DNA of 64,000 nucleotides from Phycisphaeraceae bacterium (GTDB taxonomy: Bacteria; Planctomycetota; Phycisphaerae; Phycisphaerales; SM1A02), in the NCBI GenBank assembly GCA_019636735.1, contig JAHBWY010000002.1, positions 248,001 to 312,000 of the forward strand, written 5' to 3'. A program made the position numbers and the translations under genes. Numbering within the stretch: the stretch's first letter is position 1; every line of letters begins with the position of its first letter. Below are positions 35,072 through 42,348 of the stretch, in pieces. A model generated the notes under the pieces. That model worked only from the letters and a program-made list of their open reading frames with translations, was not told the origin of the DNA and did not search any database.

Positions 35072-35077
35072 CTCAGA

Positions 35078-35839
35078 GTGCCCGATCTCTGCGTCAATGT
35101 CGATCATGTCGCCACCGTGCGCCAGGCGCGCCGGGGCGATGAGCCCGACCCCCTGGCGGCCGCCGTCGAAGCGGAACTGGGTGGCGCCGCTGGGATCACG
35201 GTTCACCTGCGGGAGGATCGGCGGCACATCCAGGACGCCGATGTCCGGCGGTTGCGTCACTCGGTGCAAGGGCGCTTCAACTTGGAGATGGCGGCGACCG
35301 ACGAAATGGTTCGGATCGCCTGCGAGGTCCGGCCCCACAGCGCTATGCTTGTGCCCGAGCGTCGGGAAGAGATCACCACCGAGGGCGGGCTCGATGTGAT
35401 CGCCTCGCGGGGGCGCGTGGCCGAGGTGGTGCGGCGCCTCGCAGACCATGGGGTGCCCGTGAGCGTCTTCATCGACCCCGATCCGCGTCAGGTAGAGGCG
35501 GCCCACGAGGTCGGTGCCGCCATCTGTGAACTGCACACGGGCGTCTGGGCTCACGCCTTCAAAGATCATGGCAACGATGGTCGCTCGCCACAGGCCGTCG
35601 AGGTCCTCGCCGCGCTGACCCGAGCCGCCGACGCCGTGCGCCGGGCGGGATTGCGGCTCAACGCGGGGCATGGATTGACGGCCATCAATGTCAGTCCAGT
35701 GGCAAGGCTGCCCGGCCTCGTCGAGCTTCACATCGGCCACTCGATCGTTTCGAGGTCCATTCTGCTGGGGATGCGCCTCGCGGTCCGCGAGATGATCGAG
35801 GCGATGGATCGAGCGGCTCGAATGTCACCCGCGGGATAG
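35078..35839 (+). CDS. pdxJ: Pyridoxine 5'-phosphate synthase
   Basis: A 253-residue TIM-barrel enzyme that condenses 1-deoxyxylulose-5-phosphate with 3-amino-2-oxopropyl phosphate in the DXP-dependent vitamin B6 pathway. Motifs are [16 protein letters not shown] at the N-terminus, [46 protein letters not shown] and [11 protein letters not shown], all in the usual order. The start is a GTG, 6 nt after a TACCCT box with no Shine-Dalgarno, so a leaderless mRNA is likely. dapA follows 36 bp later on the same strand. No pdxA is seen in the window. Confidence 0.95.
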   Translation: MPDLCVNVDHVATVRQARRGDEPDPLAAAVEAELGGAAGITVHLREDRRHIQDADVRRLRHSVQGRFNLEMAATDEMVRIACEVRPHSAMLVPERREEITTEGGLDVIASRGRVAEVVRRLADHGVPVSVFIDPDPRQVEAAHEVGAAICELHTGVWAHAFKDHGNDGRSPQAVEVLAALTRAADAVRRAGLRLNAGHGLTAINVSPVARLPGLVELHIGHSIVSRSILLGMRLAVREMIEAMDRAARMSPAG

Positions 35840-35875
35840 GCTCACTGTCATCGAGCCCCTCCTGATCACGCGCCC

Positions 35876-36874
35876 ATGCCCCGCCCAACTCCACTGCCAG
35901 AACCGAAGGCCCAACCCGTGAGACCGCTGCAAGGTTGCTTCACCGCCATCGTCACTCCCTTCACCGAAGATGGTCGTCAGGTCGATGTCGATCGATTGAA
36001 GCGGCAGATCCTCGCGCAGGCTGAAGGCGGCGTGGCGGGCATCGTGCCCTGCGGGACGACCGGTGAGAGCCCCACGCTCACCGAAGAGGAGCACGCGACG
36101 GTGGTCGAACTCGCGGTGCGCGAGGGTCATGCGCGCGGGCTCACCGTCATTGCCGGCGCGGGGAGCAATTCGACGGCGCATGCGCTTCACCTGCACAAGC
36201 TTGCCCACCGCCTCGGCGCCGATGCGTCGCTTCAGGTGAGCCCCTATTACAACAAGCCGTCGCAGGAGGGGCTCTATCGACACTTCATGACGATCGCCGA
36301 TGGGACGCCGCTGCCCATCGTGCTCTACAACATTCCGGGCCGCTGCGGCGTGGCGATCGCTCCGGAGACGATCGAGCGTCTCGCGACGCATCCGAACATC
36401 GTTGCGGTCAAGGAAGCGACTGGAAGCATGGACTCCGCGAGCGAGATCCGGCAGCGCTGCGGCATCACCATCCTTTCGGGCGATGACTCGCTCACACTGA
36501 GTTTCGCCGCCATCGGATCGAGCGGCGTGGTGAGCGTGCTCTCGAACCTGCTCCCGGCGCGGGTGAAGGCGCTCTGCGATGCCTTCCTCTCCGATCGTTA
36601 TGCCGATGCGCGACGCATCCACGCCGAGCTCTTTCCACTGGCGCGCGGGCTCCTTTCGCTCGACACGAATCCGATTCCCTTGAAGCGTGCGATGGAACTC
36701 CTGGGGCGTGACTCGGGAGTCTTGCGCCTGCCGCTCTGTCGCATGTCCGAGTCGCTGGTGCCGCGCGTGCGCGACCTGCTCCAGAAGGCCGGGCTCATGG
36801 CCGATGGAGGCGCGCGAATGTCGGGTGAGGCGGGGGCGACGGCCGTCGCGCCGCGCGGGGAGTCGAAGCATTGA
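35876..36874 (+). CDS. dapA: 4-hydroxy-tetrahydrodipicolinate synthase
   Basis: A 332-residue class I aldolase of the DapA family, which condenses pyruvate with aspartate semialdehyde in lysine and diaminopimelate synthesis. The Schiff-base Lys179 is in VKEATGSM, and Tyr151 is in LYNIPGRCG. GTTGESPTL and SPYYNKPSQEGLY are also present. Tails of about 18 residues at the N-terminus and 25 at the C-terminus (Gly/Ala-rich) are longer than usual. It lies 36 bp after pdxJ, and the nudix gene start overlaps its stop (TTGA), so the three are probably one operon. Related N-acetylneuraminate lyase-type activity is unlikely given the motifs. Confidence 0.93.
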   Translation: MPRPTPLPEPKAQPVRPLQGCFTAIVTPFTEDGRQVDVDRLKRQILAQAEGGVAGIVPCGTTGESPTLTEEEHATVVELAVREGHARGLTVIAGAGSNSTAHALHLHKLAHRLGADASLQVSPYYNKPSQEGLYRHFMTIADGTPLPIVLYNIPGRCGVAIAPETIERLATHPNIVAVKEATGSMDSASEIRQRCGITILSGDDSLTLSFAAIGSSGVVSVLSNLLPARVKALCDAFLSDRYADARRIHAELFPLARGLLSLDTNPIPLKRAMELLGRDSGVLRLPLCRMSESLVPRVRDLLQKAGLMADGGARMSGEAGATAVAPRGESKH

Positions 36875-37410
36875 GCGATCTCTCCGGCGTCGTCGGTGCG
36901 GTCGGGGGCCTGCCCTATCGAATCGCGGTGCTCTGCTACCTCTGGGACCGGCAGGATCGCCTGCTCATGCTTCATCGAAGGAAGCTGCCGAATATCGATA
37001 TGTACTCGCCCATCGGCGGCAAACTGGAAGTGGCGGCGGGGGAGAGCCCGCGCGAGTGCGCCCTGCGCGAAGTGCGCGAGGAAGCGGGGTTGTCACTTCC
37101 CGATGACGGGCTGCGCCTCTTCGGCATCGTCAATGAGCGCGCGTACGAGGGCCAGGGCCACTGGCTCATCTTCCTCTATGAGGCGACGCGTCCGATCGAC
37201 GATGGCGCCGTACCCGAGGGAGAGTTCGACGAAGGTCGGCTCGAGTGGGTTCCGCTCCAGGAAGTGGAGCGAAGGAACATCCCTGAGACCGATCGCCGTG
37301 TCATGTGGCCGGGCGTGAAGCAGCACCGAGGCGGCTTCTTCATGGTGGAGATCGACTGCACCGTGACACCCTTCGTCCATCGAGTGGTCGAGAGCCGTCC
37401 GCGCGCGTAA
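36871..37410 (+). CDS. Nudix hydrolase
   Basis: A 179-residue Nudix-family hydrolase, which cleaves nucleoside diphosphates linked to another group (for example 8-oxo-dGTP or ADP-ribose). The Nudix box ends with the canonical REVREEAG (R66-G73), preceded by PIGGKLEVAAGE. The loop between the two glycines and the GE pair is two residues longer than the standard box. The start is a TTG overlapping the dapA stop by 4 bp, consistent with coupled translation. The later WLIFLYEATRP and LEWVPLQEV strands fit the MutT-like branch. The substrate cannot be assigned. Confidence 0.85.
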   Translation: MSDLSGVVGAVGGLPYRIAVLCYLWDRQDRLLMLHRRKLPNIDMYSPIGGKLEVAAGESPRECALREVREEAGLSLPDDGLRLFGIVNERAYEGQGHWLIFLYEATRPIDDGAVPEGEFDEGRLEWVPLQEVERRNIPETDRRVMWPGVKQHRGGFFMVEIDCTVTPFVHRVVESRPRA

Positions 37411-37429
37411 CGGCGGCGCGGAGGTCGCG

Positions 37430-38851
37430 TCAGGGAAGTCCGGCGAGACGACGACATTCATCGACGAGGGCATTCGCGCGAGCCAATGTCGGCGCTTCGG
37501 CGATGATGCGGATGATCGGCTCGGTATTGCTTGCCCGCAGGTGGACCCAGCCGTCGTCGAGATCGACGCGAACGCCGTCAACCGTGTTCGGTGACGCATG
37601 GGACCACGCCTGCTTCACTCGCTCAAGCGCGGGAGCGACCGCCGCCGCGCCTCCCACGGCCGCGAGGTCGAGCTTTGACTTGACCATGGCGGTCGGCGGC
37701 AACTGGGCCACGATCTCCGAGAGAGGTCGCCCGCGTCCGGCCAGCAGGTCGAGCGTGAGCGCCATCGCGGAGAGCGAGTCGCGCACCCAGGTCACGCTCG
37801 GCACGATGACGCCGCCGTTGCCCTCTCCGCCGATCAGGCCATGCTCCCTCCTCAGTGCAGCGGCGACATTCGCTTCGCCCACGGCCGTGCGAATCACGCG
37901 GCTGCCCGCGAAGTGCCCGGCGACGGCGTCGATCAGGCGGCTCGTTGAGAGATTGGCGGCGAGGACGCCCGCGCCGCGGCGCTCCAGCATGCGCCACACG
38001 GCGAGCGCGAGCGTGTACTCCTCGCCCGGGTAGCGGCCTCGTTCATCAACGAGGGCGAGTCGATCGGCGTCGGGGTCCTGCGCGAAACCGACCGCCGCGC
38101 CAGCGCGCGGCGTGGCCGCGATGAGTTCACCCAGGTTCGTTTCGAGCGGCTCGGGTGTGTGGGAAAAGACGCCGCTCAGGTCGCCATTCAGGTGGGTGAG
38201 CCGGCAGCCGAGGCGCTCGAGAAGCATGCGCCCCGCGATGGCGCCGCTCGCATTGATTGAGTCGAGAACAACGGAGAAGCCGGCGCGGCGAATCGCGGGG
38301 ACATCGACGAGTTGCAAGACGCGCTCGACATGGCGCTCCGCGGCGTGTGAATCCTCGGTCGCGGCGCCGCGAGGGCGAGAGACGCGCGCGGTGGCTGCCG
38401 CGCTGCCGACACCATCGCGCAGGGCCTTGAAGCGAGCCATCAGCGGTGCGGCTCGCTCCGGTGGCGGGGCGAGACCGCTCGAATCGAGCGCCTTCAGGCC
38501 ATTCCACTGCTGCGGGTTGTGACTCGCGGTGACGACGAGCGCGCCGTCGCCGCGATGGTGCGCAATGGCCACACCGACGGTCGGGGTCATGGCAATGCCG
38601 AGGTCGATCACCTCGCAGCCGGCGTCCTGCAGGGCGTCGCGCACCGCGCCGAGAGCGGCCTCGCCACCTCGTCGTCCATCGCGGGCGACGCAGATGCGAG
38701 GCGCCGCGGCCGCGCCCGGCCGACCCTCGTCGATCCAGCCAGCGAAAGCCGTCGCGTAGAGGCGGGCGACATCGGTCGTGAACGACTCACCAACAATGCC
38801 ACGCAACCCTGAAATGCTCAGCATGAGGGGTGCTGCGGTCGAAGTTCCCAT
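37430..38851 (-). CDS. glmM: Phosphohexose mutase, probably phosphoglucosamine mutase
   Basis: A 473-residue alpha-D-phosphohexomutase. It has the catalytic-serine loop VVTASHNPQQWNG, the metal-binding loop DPDADRLALVDERG, the sugar-binding GGEGNGGVI and the C-terminal phosphate-binding RASNTEPIIRII. The GEGNGG form and the overall pattern resemble GlmM-like mutases, which convert glucosamine-6-phosphate to the 1-phosphate, but phosphoglucomutase or phosphomannomutase activity is possible. The ATG at 38851 is preceded by TACCTT at 7 nt; a longer N-terminus from 38983 looks unrelated. With the UDP-sugar pyrophosphorylase it may form the UDP-GlcNAc route. It is divergent from the PTPS-family gene. 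Confidence 0.85.
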   Translation of the reverse strand: MGTSTAAPLMLSISGLRGIVGESFTTDVARLYATAFAGWIDEGRPGAAAAPRICVARDGRRGGEAALGAVRDALQDAGCEVIDLGIAMTPTVGVAIAHHRGDGALVVTASHNPQQWNGLKALDSSGLAPPPERAAPLMARFKALRDGVGSAAATARVSRPRGAATEDSHAAERHVERVLQLVDVPAIRRAGFSVVLDSINASGAIAGRMLLERLGCRLTHLNGDLSGVFSHTPEPLETNLGELIAATPRAGAAVGFAQDPDADRLALVDERGRYPGEEYTLALAVWRMLERRGAGVLAANLSTSRLIDAVAGHFAGSRVIRTAVGEANVAAALRREHGLIGGEGNGGVIVPSVTWVRDSLSAMALTLDLLAGRGRPLSEIVAQLPPTAMVKSKLDLAAVGGAAAVAPALERVKQAWSHASPNTVDGVRVDLDDGWVHLRASNTEPIIRIIAEAPTLARANALVDECRRLAGLP

Positions 38852-38858
38852 GAAGGTC

Positions 38859-38864
38859 AAGGTA
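38859..38864 (-). promoter_or_regulatory. TACCTT -10-like box before the glmM-like gene
   Basis: TACCTT on the minus strand ends 7 nt before the ATG at 38851. No Shine-Dalgarno is present. It is part of the TACNNT set. Confidence 0.4.
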
Positions 38865-39002
38865 GCCGAACCGGCCGGTGCTTTCCCCCGGTTGAGAGGA
38901 GCGATCTGAACCTCCTCCTTGCGGAAAACTGGCGCGAAAGCGGATCGACCTCTCAATCGATCGGTCTCGCGGTGCAAGGTCATGGGTAGACTTCAGTTCG
39001 CC

Positions 39003-39476
39003 ATGTTCGAACTCACCGTTCGGCGCACATTCTCGGCGGCGCATGCGATCGTGATGAGGGGTGTCAGGGAGCGCCTGCACGGTCACAACTGGGGCGTCAC
39101 CCTCACGGTCGGGGGTGAGGTGCTGGACCCCGACGGCCTGCTCTGCGACTTTCATGCGCTCGAGGCAACGCTTCGCGATGTGGTGGCTGCCTTCGACAAC
39201 CGAAGTCTCAATGAGACGGCGCCCTTCGATCGCGTCAATCCAACGGCGGAGAATGTCGCGGAGTTCATCGCCCTCGAAGTGGCGCGGCGATTGCCGCGCG
39301 GAGTGACCGTTCGGCGCGTCGAGATCGAGGAGGCCCCTGGGTGCGTCGCGACATTCACCTGCGGCGTGGCCCGCACGGGCATCGCGGTTGAACCCAAGCC
39401 CGCCACCGCTGCTACGGAGCCGCTGTCGGCGACGCCCGGTTCGGCGACCGCGCCGGCGAGGAGCCGTCGTCGATGA
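39003..39476 (+). CDS. 6-pyruvoyltetrahydropterin synthase family protein, PTPS-III-like
   Basis: A 157-residue T-fold enzyme. Zinc ligands H14 (FSAAH), H26 and H28 (LHGHNWGV) are present, and EEAPG near residue 120 holds the substrate-binding Glu. The catalytic Cys of QueD/PTPS, normally four residues before the HGH motif, is replaced by Arg22, while Glu23 gives the pattern ExxHGH. That pattern is the mark of PTPS-III enzymes, which replace FolB in folate synthesis, so this may make 6-hydroxymethyl-dihydropterin rather than the queuosine precursor. A Pro/Ala-rich tail of about 30 residues follows the core. TAGACT lies 10 nt before the ATG. The stop overlaps the ppk1 start (ATGA). Confidence 0.75.
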   Translation: MFELTVRRTFSAAHAIVMRGVRERLHGHNWGVTLTVGGEVLDPDGLLCDFHALEATLRDVVAAFDNRSLNETAPFDRVNPTAENVAEFIALEVARRLPRGVTVRRVEIEEAPGCVATFTCGVARTGIAVEPKPATAATEPLSATPGSATAPARSRRR

Positions 39477-41629
39477 ACCCTCCGCCGGTCGAGTCGGCGC
39501 CGGGTGCGGCGCCGCCGGCCACTGCCCAGCCAGGTCCATCCGACCTCGCGCGCTTTCTGAGCCGCGATGTCGAGTGGCTGCACTTCAATCGACGAGTCCT
39601 TGAGGTCGCCGCTGACCCGAGGACGCCGCTTCTCGAGCGCCTTCGCTTCCTGTCGATCTTCTCGAGCAACCTCGATGAGTTCTTCATGAAGCGGGTCGGG
39701 CCGATTCAGCGCCGAGCCGCGATGGGATTGAGCTGGCCCGTGCCCGAGGCGCTCTCGCCGGCGCAGGTGATGACCGAGATCAGGTCGATGGTCATGCAGC
39801 TCGGCCACGAGCAGGCGGAGATGCTGCGCGGCGAAGTGCTGCCCCGGCTCGCCGAGGTCGGAGTCGAGCTCGTCCACTGGCGCGATCTCTCGGATTCGGA
39901 GCGGCGCGACGCCGAGGTCTGGTTCCACCAGAATGTCTTTCCGATTCTCACACCCCTTGCGGTCGACCCGGGACACCGCTTCCCCTTCATCTCGAACATG
40001 AGCGTCTCGCTCGGCGTGATGCTCAGGCGACCCGGCGAGAGCGAGCAGCTCTTCGCGCGCGTGAAGGTGCCTGAGACGCCCAGCCGCCTCTACCAGGTGC
40101 CCGGTACGCGTCGCTTCGTCCTCCTCCAGGAGATCATCGAGCACAACCTCGACGATCTCTTCCCCGGAATGGAAGTGCTCAAGGTGCTGCCCTTCCGCGT
40201 CACGCGGAATGCGGAGATTGAGCGAGACAACGAGGATGTCGAGGACCTGCTCGAGGCGATTCAGCAGACCCTGAAGGAGCGACGCTTCGCCCGCGTGGTC
40301 CGTCTGGAACTGGGCAGTCGTCCGAACCCGCGGATTCTCCGCTTCCTGATGGACGAACTCCAACTCGAGCCCGAGGCGATCTACGAAACCGAGGGGCTCC
40401 TCGACTACGGCGTGCTGAATCAGATCGCCGACCTCGATCTGCCCGAACTGCACTGGTCTCGCTGGACCCCGCTCACGCCAGCGGGTTTGGAGGATGGCGA
40501 AGGGGACATCTTCTCGCTCATCCGCGCCGGCGACTTCCTTGTTCACCATCCTTACGAGAGCTTCGAAGCGACGGTGGAGCAATTCGTGGAGCAGGCGGCG
40601 CGGGACCCTCGGGTGGTCGCGATCAAGCAGTCGCTCTATCGCACCTCGGGTGACAGTCCCTTCGTCACCAGCCTCATCGAGGCAGCCGAGGCGGGGAAGC
40701 AGGTGGCCGTGCTGGTCGAACTTCGGGCCCGATTTGACGAGGCGCGCAACATCCTCTGGGCCAGGAAGCTCGAAGATGCCGGCGTCCATGTCGCCTACGG
40801 CGTCGTGGGACTCAAGACGCACACCAAGACGACGCTTGTCGTTCGCCAGGAGCCGACAGGTCTGCGCTGCTATGGACACATCGGCAGCGGCAACTACAAC
40901 TCAAAGACTGCGCGACTCTATGAAGACCTCGGCCTCTTCACCTGCGATCCGCAGATCACCGAGGATCTCGTCGGCCTCTTCAACTACATGACAGGTCGCT
41001 CCCGGCAGAAGGAGTACACCAAGCTGCTGGTTGCGCCGGTGGCCATGAAGCGCCGCTTCCTTGAGTTGATCGAGCGCGAGACCCTCTTGCACACGAAGGA
41101 GCGCCCCGGTCGAATCATCGCCAAGATGAACCAGCTCGAAGATCGCGGCGTCATGGACGCCCTTTATCGCGCGAGCCAGGCGGGGGTTCAGATCGACCTG
41201 ATCGTGCGCGGCTTCTGTTGCCTGAGGCCGGGTGTGCCGGGACTCTCGGAGAACATCCGCGTGCGCTCGATCGTCGGGCGCTTCCTCGAACACAGCCGCA
41301 TCTTCTGGTTCCAGGGAGGGCAGTCCGATCCGCTTCTTGGCGACTTCTACCTCGGGAGCGCCGACTGGATGTATCGCAACCTCCAGACGCGCGTTGAGGC
41401 AGCGACACCGGTTGAGGGCCGGGCGCTGCGATCGCAGCTTTGGGAGATTCTCCAGGTCTGCCTCGATGACTGCGCCTCCGCGTGGCAGATGCAGACTGAT
41501 GGCACCTATCAGCGCGTGCGATCCGATGGGCTGCCCGACGATGATCCTCGCACGCTCGGCGTCCACTCCCGGCTGATGAGCGTGGCGCTCAACCGCAGGG
41601 CGAGTGGCACGCTGCGGCGCGACGGCTGA
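39473..41629 (+). CDS. ppk1: Polyphosphate kinase 1
   Basis: A 718-residue PPK1, which reversibly polymerises the terminal phosphate of ATP into inorganic polyphosphate. The N domain contains FLSIFSSNLDEFFMKRVG. The C1 and C2 phospholipase-D-like domains carry autophosphorylated His450 in GLKTHTKTT and His607 in FLEHSRIFWF, with VRGFCCLRPGVPGLSENI between. The first 30 residues are Pro/Ala-rich and probably disordered. It is translationally coupled (ATGA) to the PTPS-family gene, an odd pairing with no obvious metabolic link. Together with phoU 4 kb upstream it suggests active phosphate storage. No exopolyphosphatase gene is seen. Confidence 0.95.
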   Translation: MNPPPVESAPGAAPPATAQPGPSDLARFLSRDVEWLHFNRRVLEVAADPRTPLLERLRFLSIFSSNLDEFFMKRVGPIQRRAAMGLSWPVPEALSPAQVMTEIRSMVMQLGHEQAEMLRGEVLPRLAEVGVELVHWRDLSDSERRDAEVWFHQNVFPILTPLAVDPGHRFPFISNMSVSLGVMLRRPGESEQLFARVKVPETPSRLYQVPGTRRFVLLQEIIEHNLDDLFPGMEVLKVLPFRVTRNAEIERDNEDVEDLLEAIQQTLKERRFARVVRLELGSRPNPRILRFLMDELQLEPEAIYETEGLLDYGVLNQIADLDLPELHWSRWTPLTPAGLEDGEGDIFSLIRAGDFLVHHPYESFEATVEQFVEQAARDPRVVAIKQSLYRTSGDSPFVTSLIEAAEAGKQVAVLVELRARFDEARNILWARKLEDAGVHVAYGVVGLKTHTKTTLVVRQEPTGLRCYGHIGSGNYNSKTARLYEDLGLFTCDPQITEDLVGLFNYMTGRSRQKEYTKLLVAPVAMKRRFLELIERETLLHTKERPGRIIAKMNQLEDRGVMDALYRASQAGVQIDLIVRGFCCLRPGVPGLSENIRVRSIVGRFLEHSRIFWFQGGQSDPLLGDFYLGSADWMYRNLQTRVEAATPVEGRALRSQLWEILQVCLDDCASAWQMQTDGTYQRVRSDGLPDDDPRTLGVHSRLMSVALNRRASGTLRRDG

Positions 41630-41661
41630 GCGGCGACAGGCGCCGGAGCATGTCGCCGAGC

Positions 41662-42273
41662 CTACGGGCCGATCGGCGCAATCAACGGGACAGGACCGCC
41701 GCGCCCGAGTGCGTCCCCAGTCCCGGAAAAGGATGCGCTTGGCCTGTTCAGGCCCAATTCGAAGAGCACCTCGGCAAGGCGACTCGGCGCCATGAAGGTG
41801 ACACTGCCACCCGATCGCCAGGTGCACGAGGGCGTGCCCATGGCACCGCCCGGCACGACGGCGGGGATCGAGGTGCGCACCGTCTCATTCGGCGGTATGG
41901 TCAACCCGGCTGACCAGCGGCCCTGATAGCGGCCGCTGCATGAGTCGAGGTGGTAGTCCCACATGTCGAGCTTGACGGGCACATCTTCGCGATTCTCAAG
42001 CACCACACGGATGGCGAGCTCGACCGTAGATTCACCGACCTCGACCACATCCACGGCATCGATCGAAATGTCGGGTGGTGCCACGCATCCCGGGAGCATC
42101 GCCCCGAGCGTCAGCAACGAAAGCACGGCCAGTCCGCCACGGAGCGGTGTCGCCCCGCGGCCGGCCTCATCAACGGAGTTCTCGGTGCAACCGGACGCCG
42201 GGCATCGCTTACAGGTCGTGGGCACGCGCCTTCCTGCTCGTTCTCGGCACTCTGGTGCTGGCCTTCGCTTCAT
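41662..42273 (-). CDS. Lipoprotein with LEA14/WHy-like domain
   Basis: A 203-residue predicted lipoprotein. A hydrophobic segment GGLAVLSLLTLGAML is followed by the lipobox LPGC, so the mature N-terminal Cys would be acylated. The remainder (ISIDAVDVVEVGESTVELAIRV, NREDVPVKLDMWDYHL, then SAGLTIPPNETVR) resembles the LEA type-2/WHy fold, a beta-sandwich found in desiccation-related and envelope proteins; this is judged by pattern only. The ATG at 42273 is supported by TACATT 10 nt upstream but gives a long n-region (about 45 residues); GTG at 42235 is an alternative. It is convergent with ppk1 and divergent from the propeller gene. Confidence 0.6.
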   Translation of the reverse strand: MKRRPAPECRERAGRRVPTTCKRCPASGCTENSVDEAGRGATPLRGGLAVLSLLTLGAMLPGCVAPPDISIDAVDVVEVGESTVELAIRVVLENREDVPVKLDMWDYHLDSCSGRYQGRWSAGLTIPPNETVRTSIPAVVPGGAMGTPSCTWRSGGSVTFMAPSRLAEVLFELGLNRPSASFSGTGDALGRGGPVPLIAPIGP

Positions 42274-42283
42274 GGACCCGAAG

Positions 42284-42289
42284 AATGTA
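42284..42289 (-). promoter_or_regulatory. TACATT -10-like box before the WHy-like lipoprotein gene
   Basis: TACATT on the minus strand ends 10 nt before the ATG at 42273. No Shine-Dalgarno is present. It is part of the TACNNT set. Confidence 0.35.
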
Positions 42290-42348
42290 ACCATGTGCGC
42301 GTCGTCGTGTCGGCGACCGCCAGCACGCCTCACCGGAGACGGCCCCGC

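Noticed and set aside
39003..39476. Annotation as QueD
   Set aside because: The catalytic Cys of QueD is absent and an ExxHGH pattern is present, so a PTPS-III assignment fits better.
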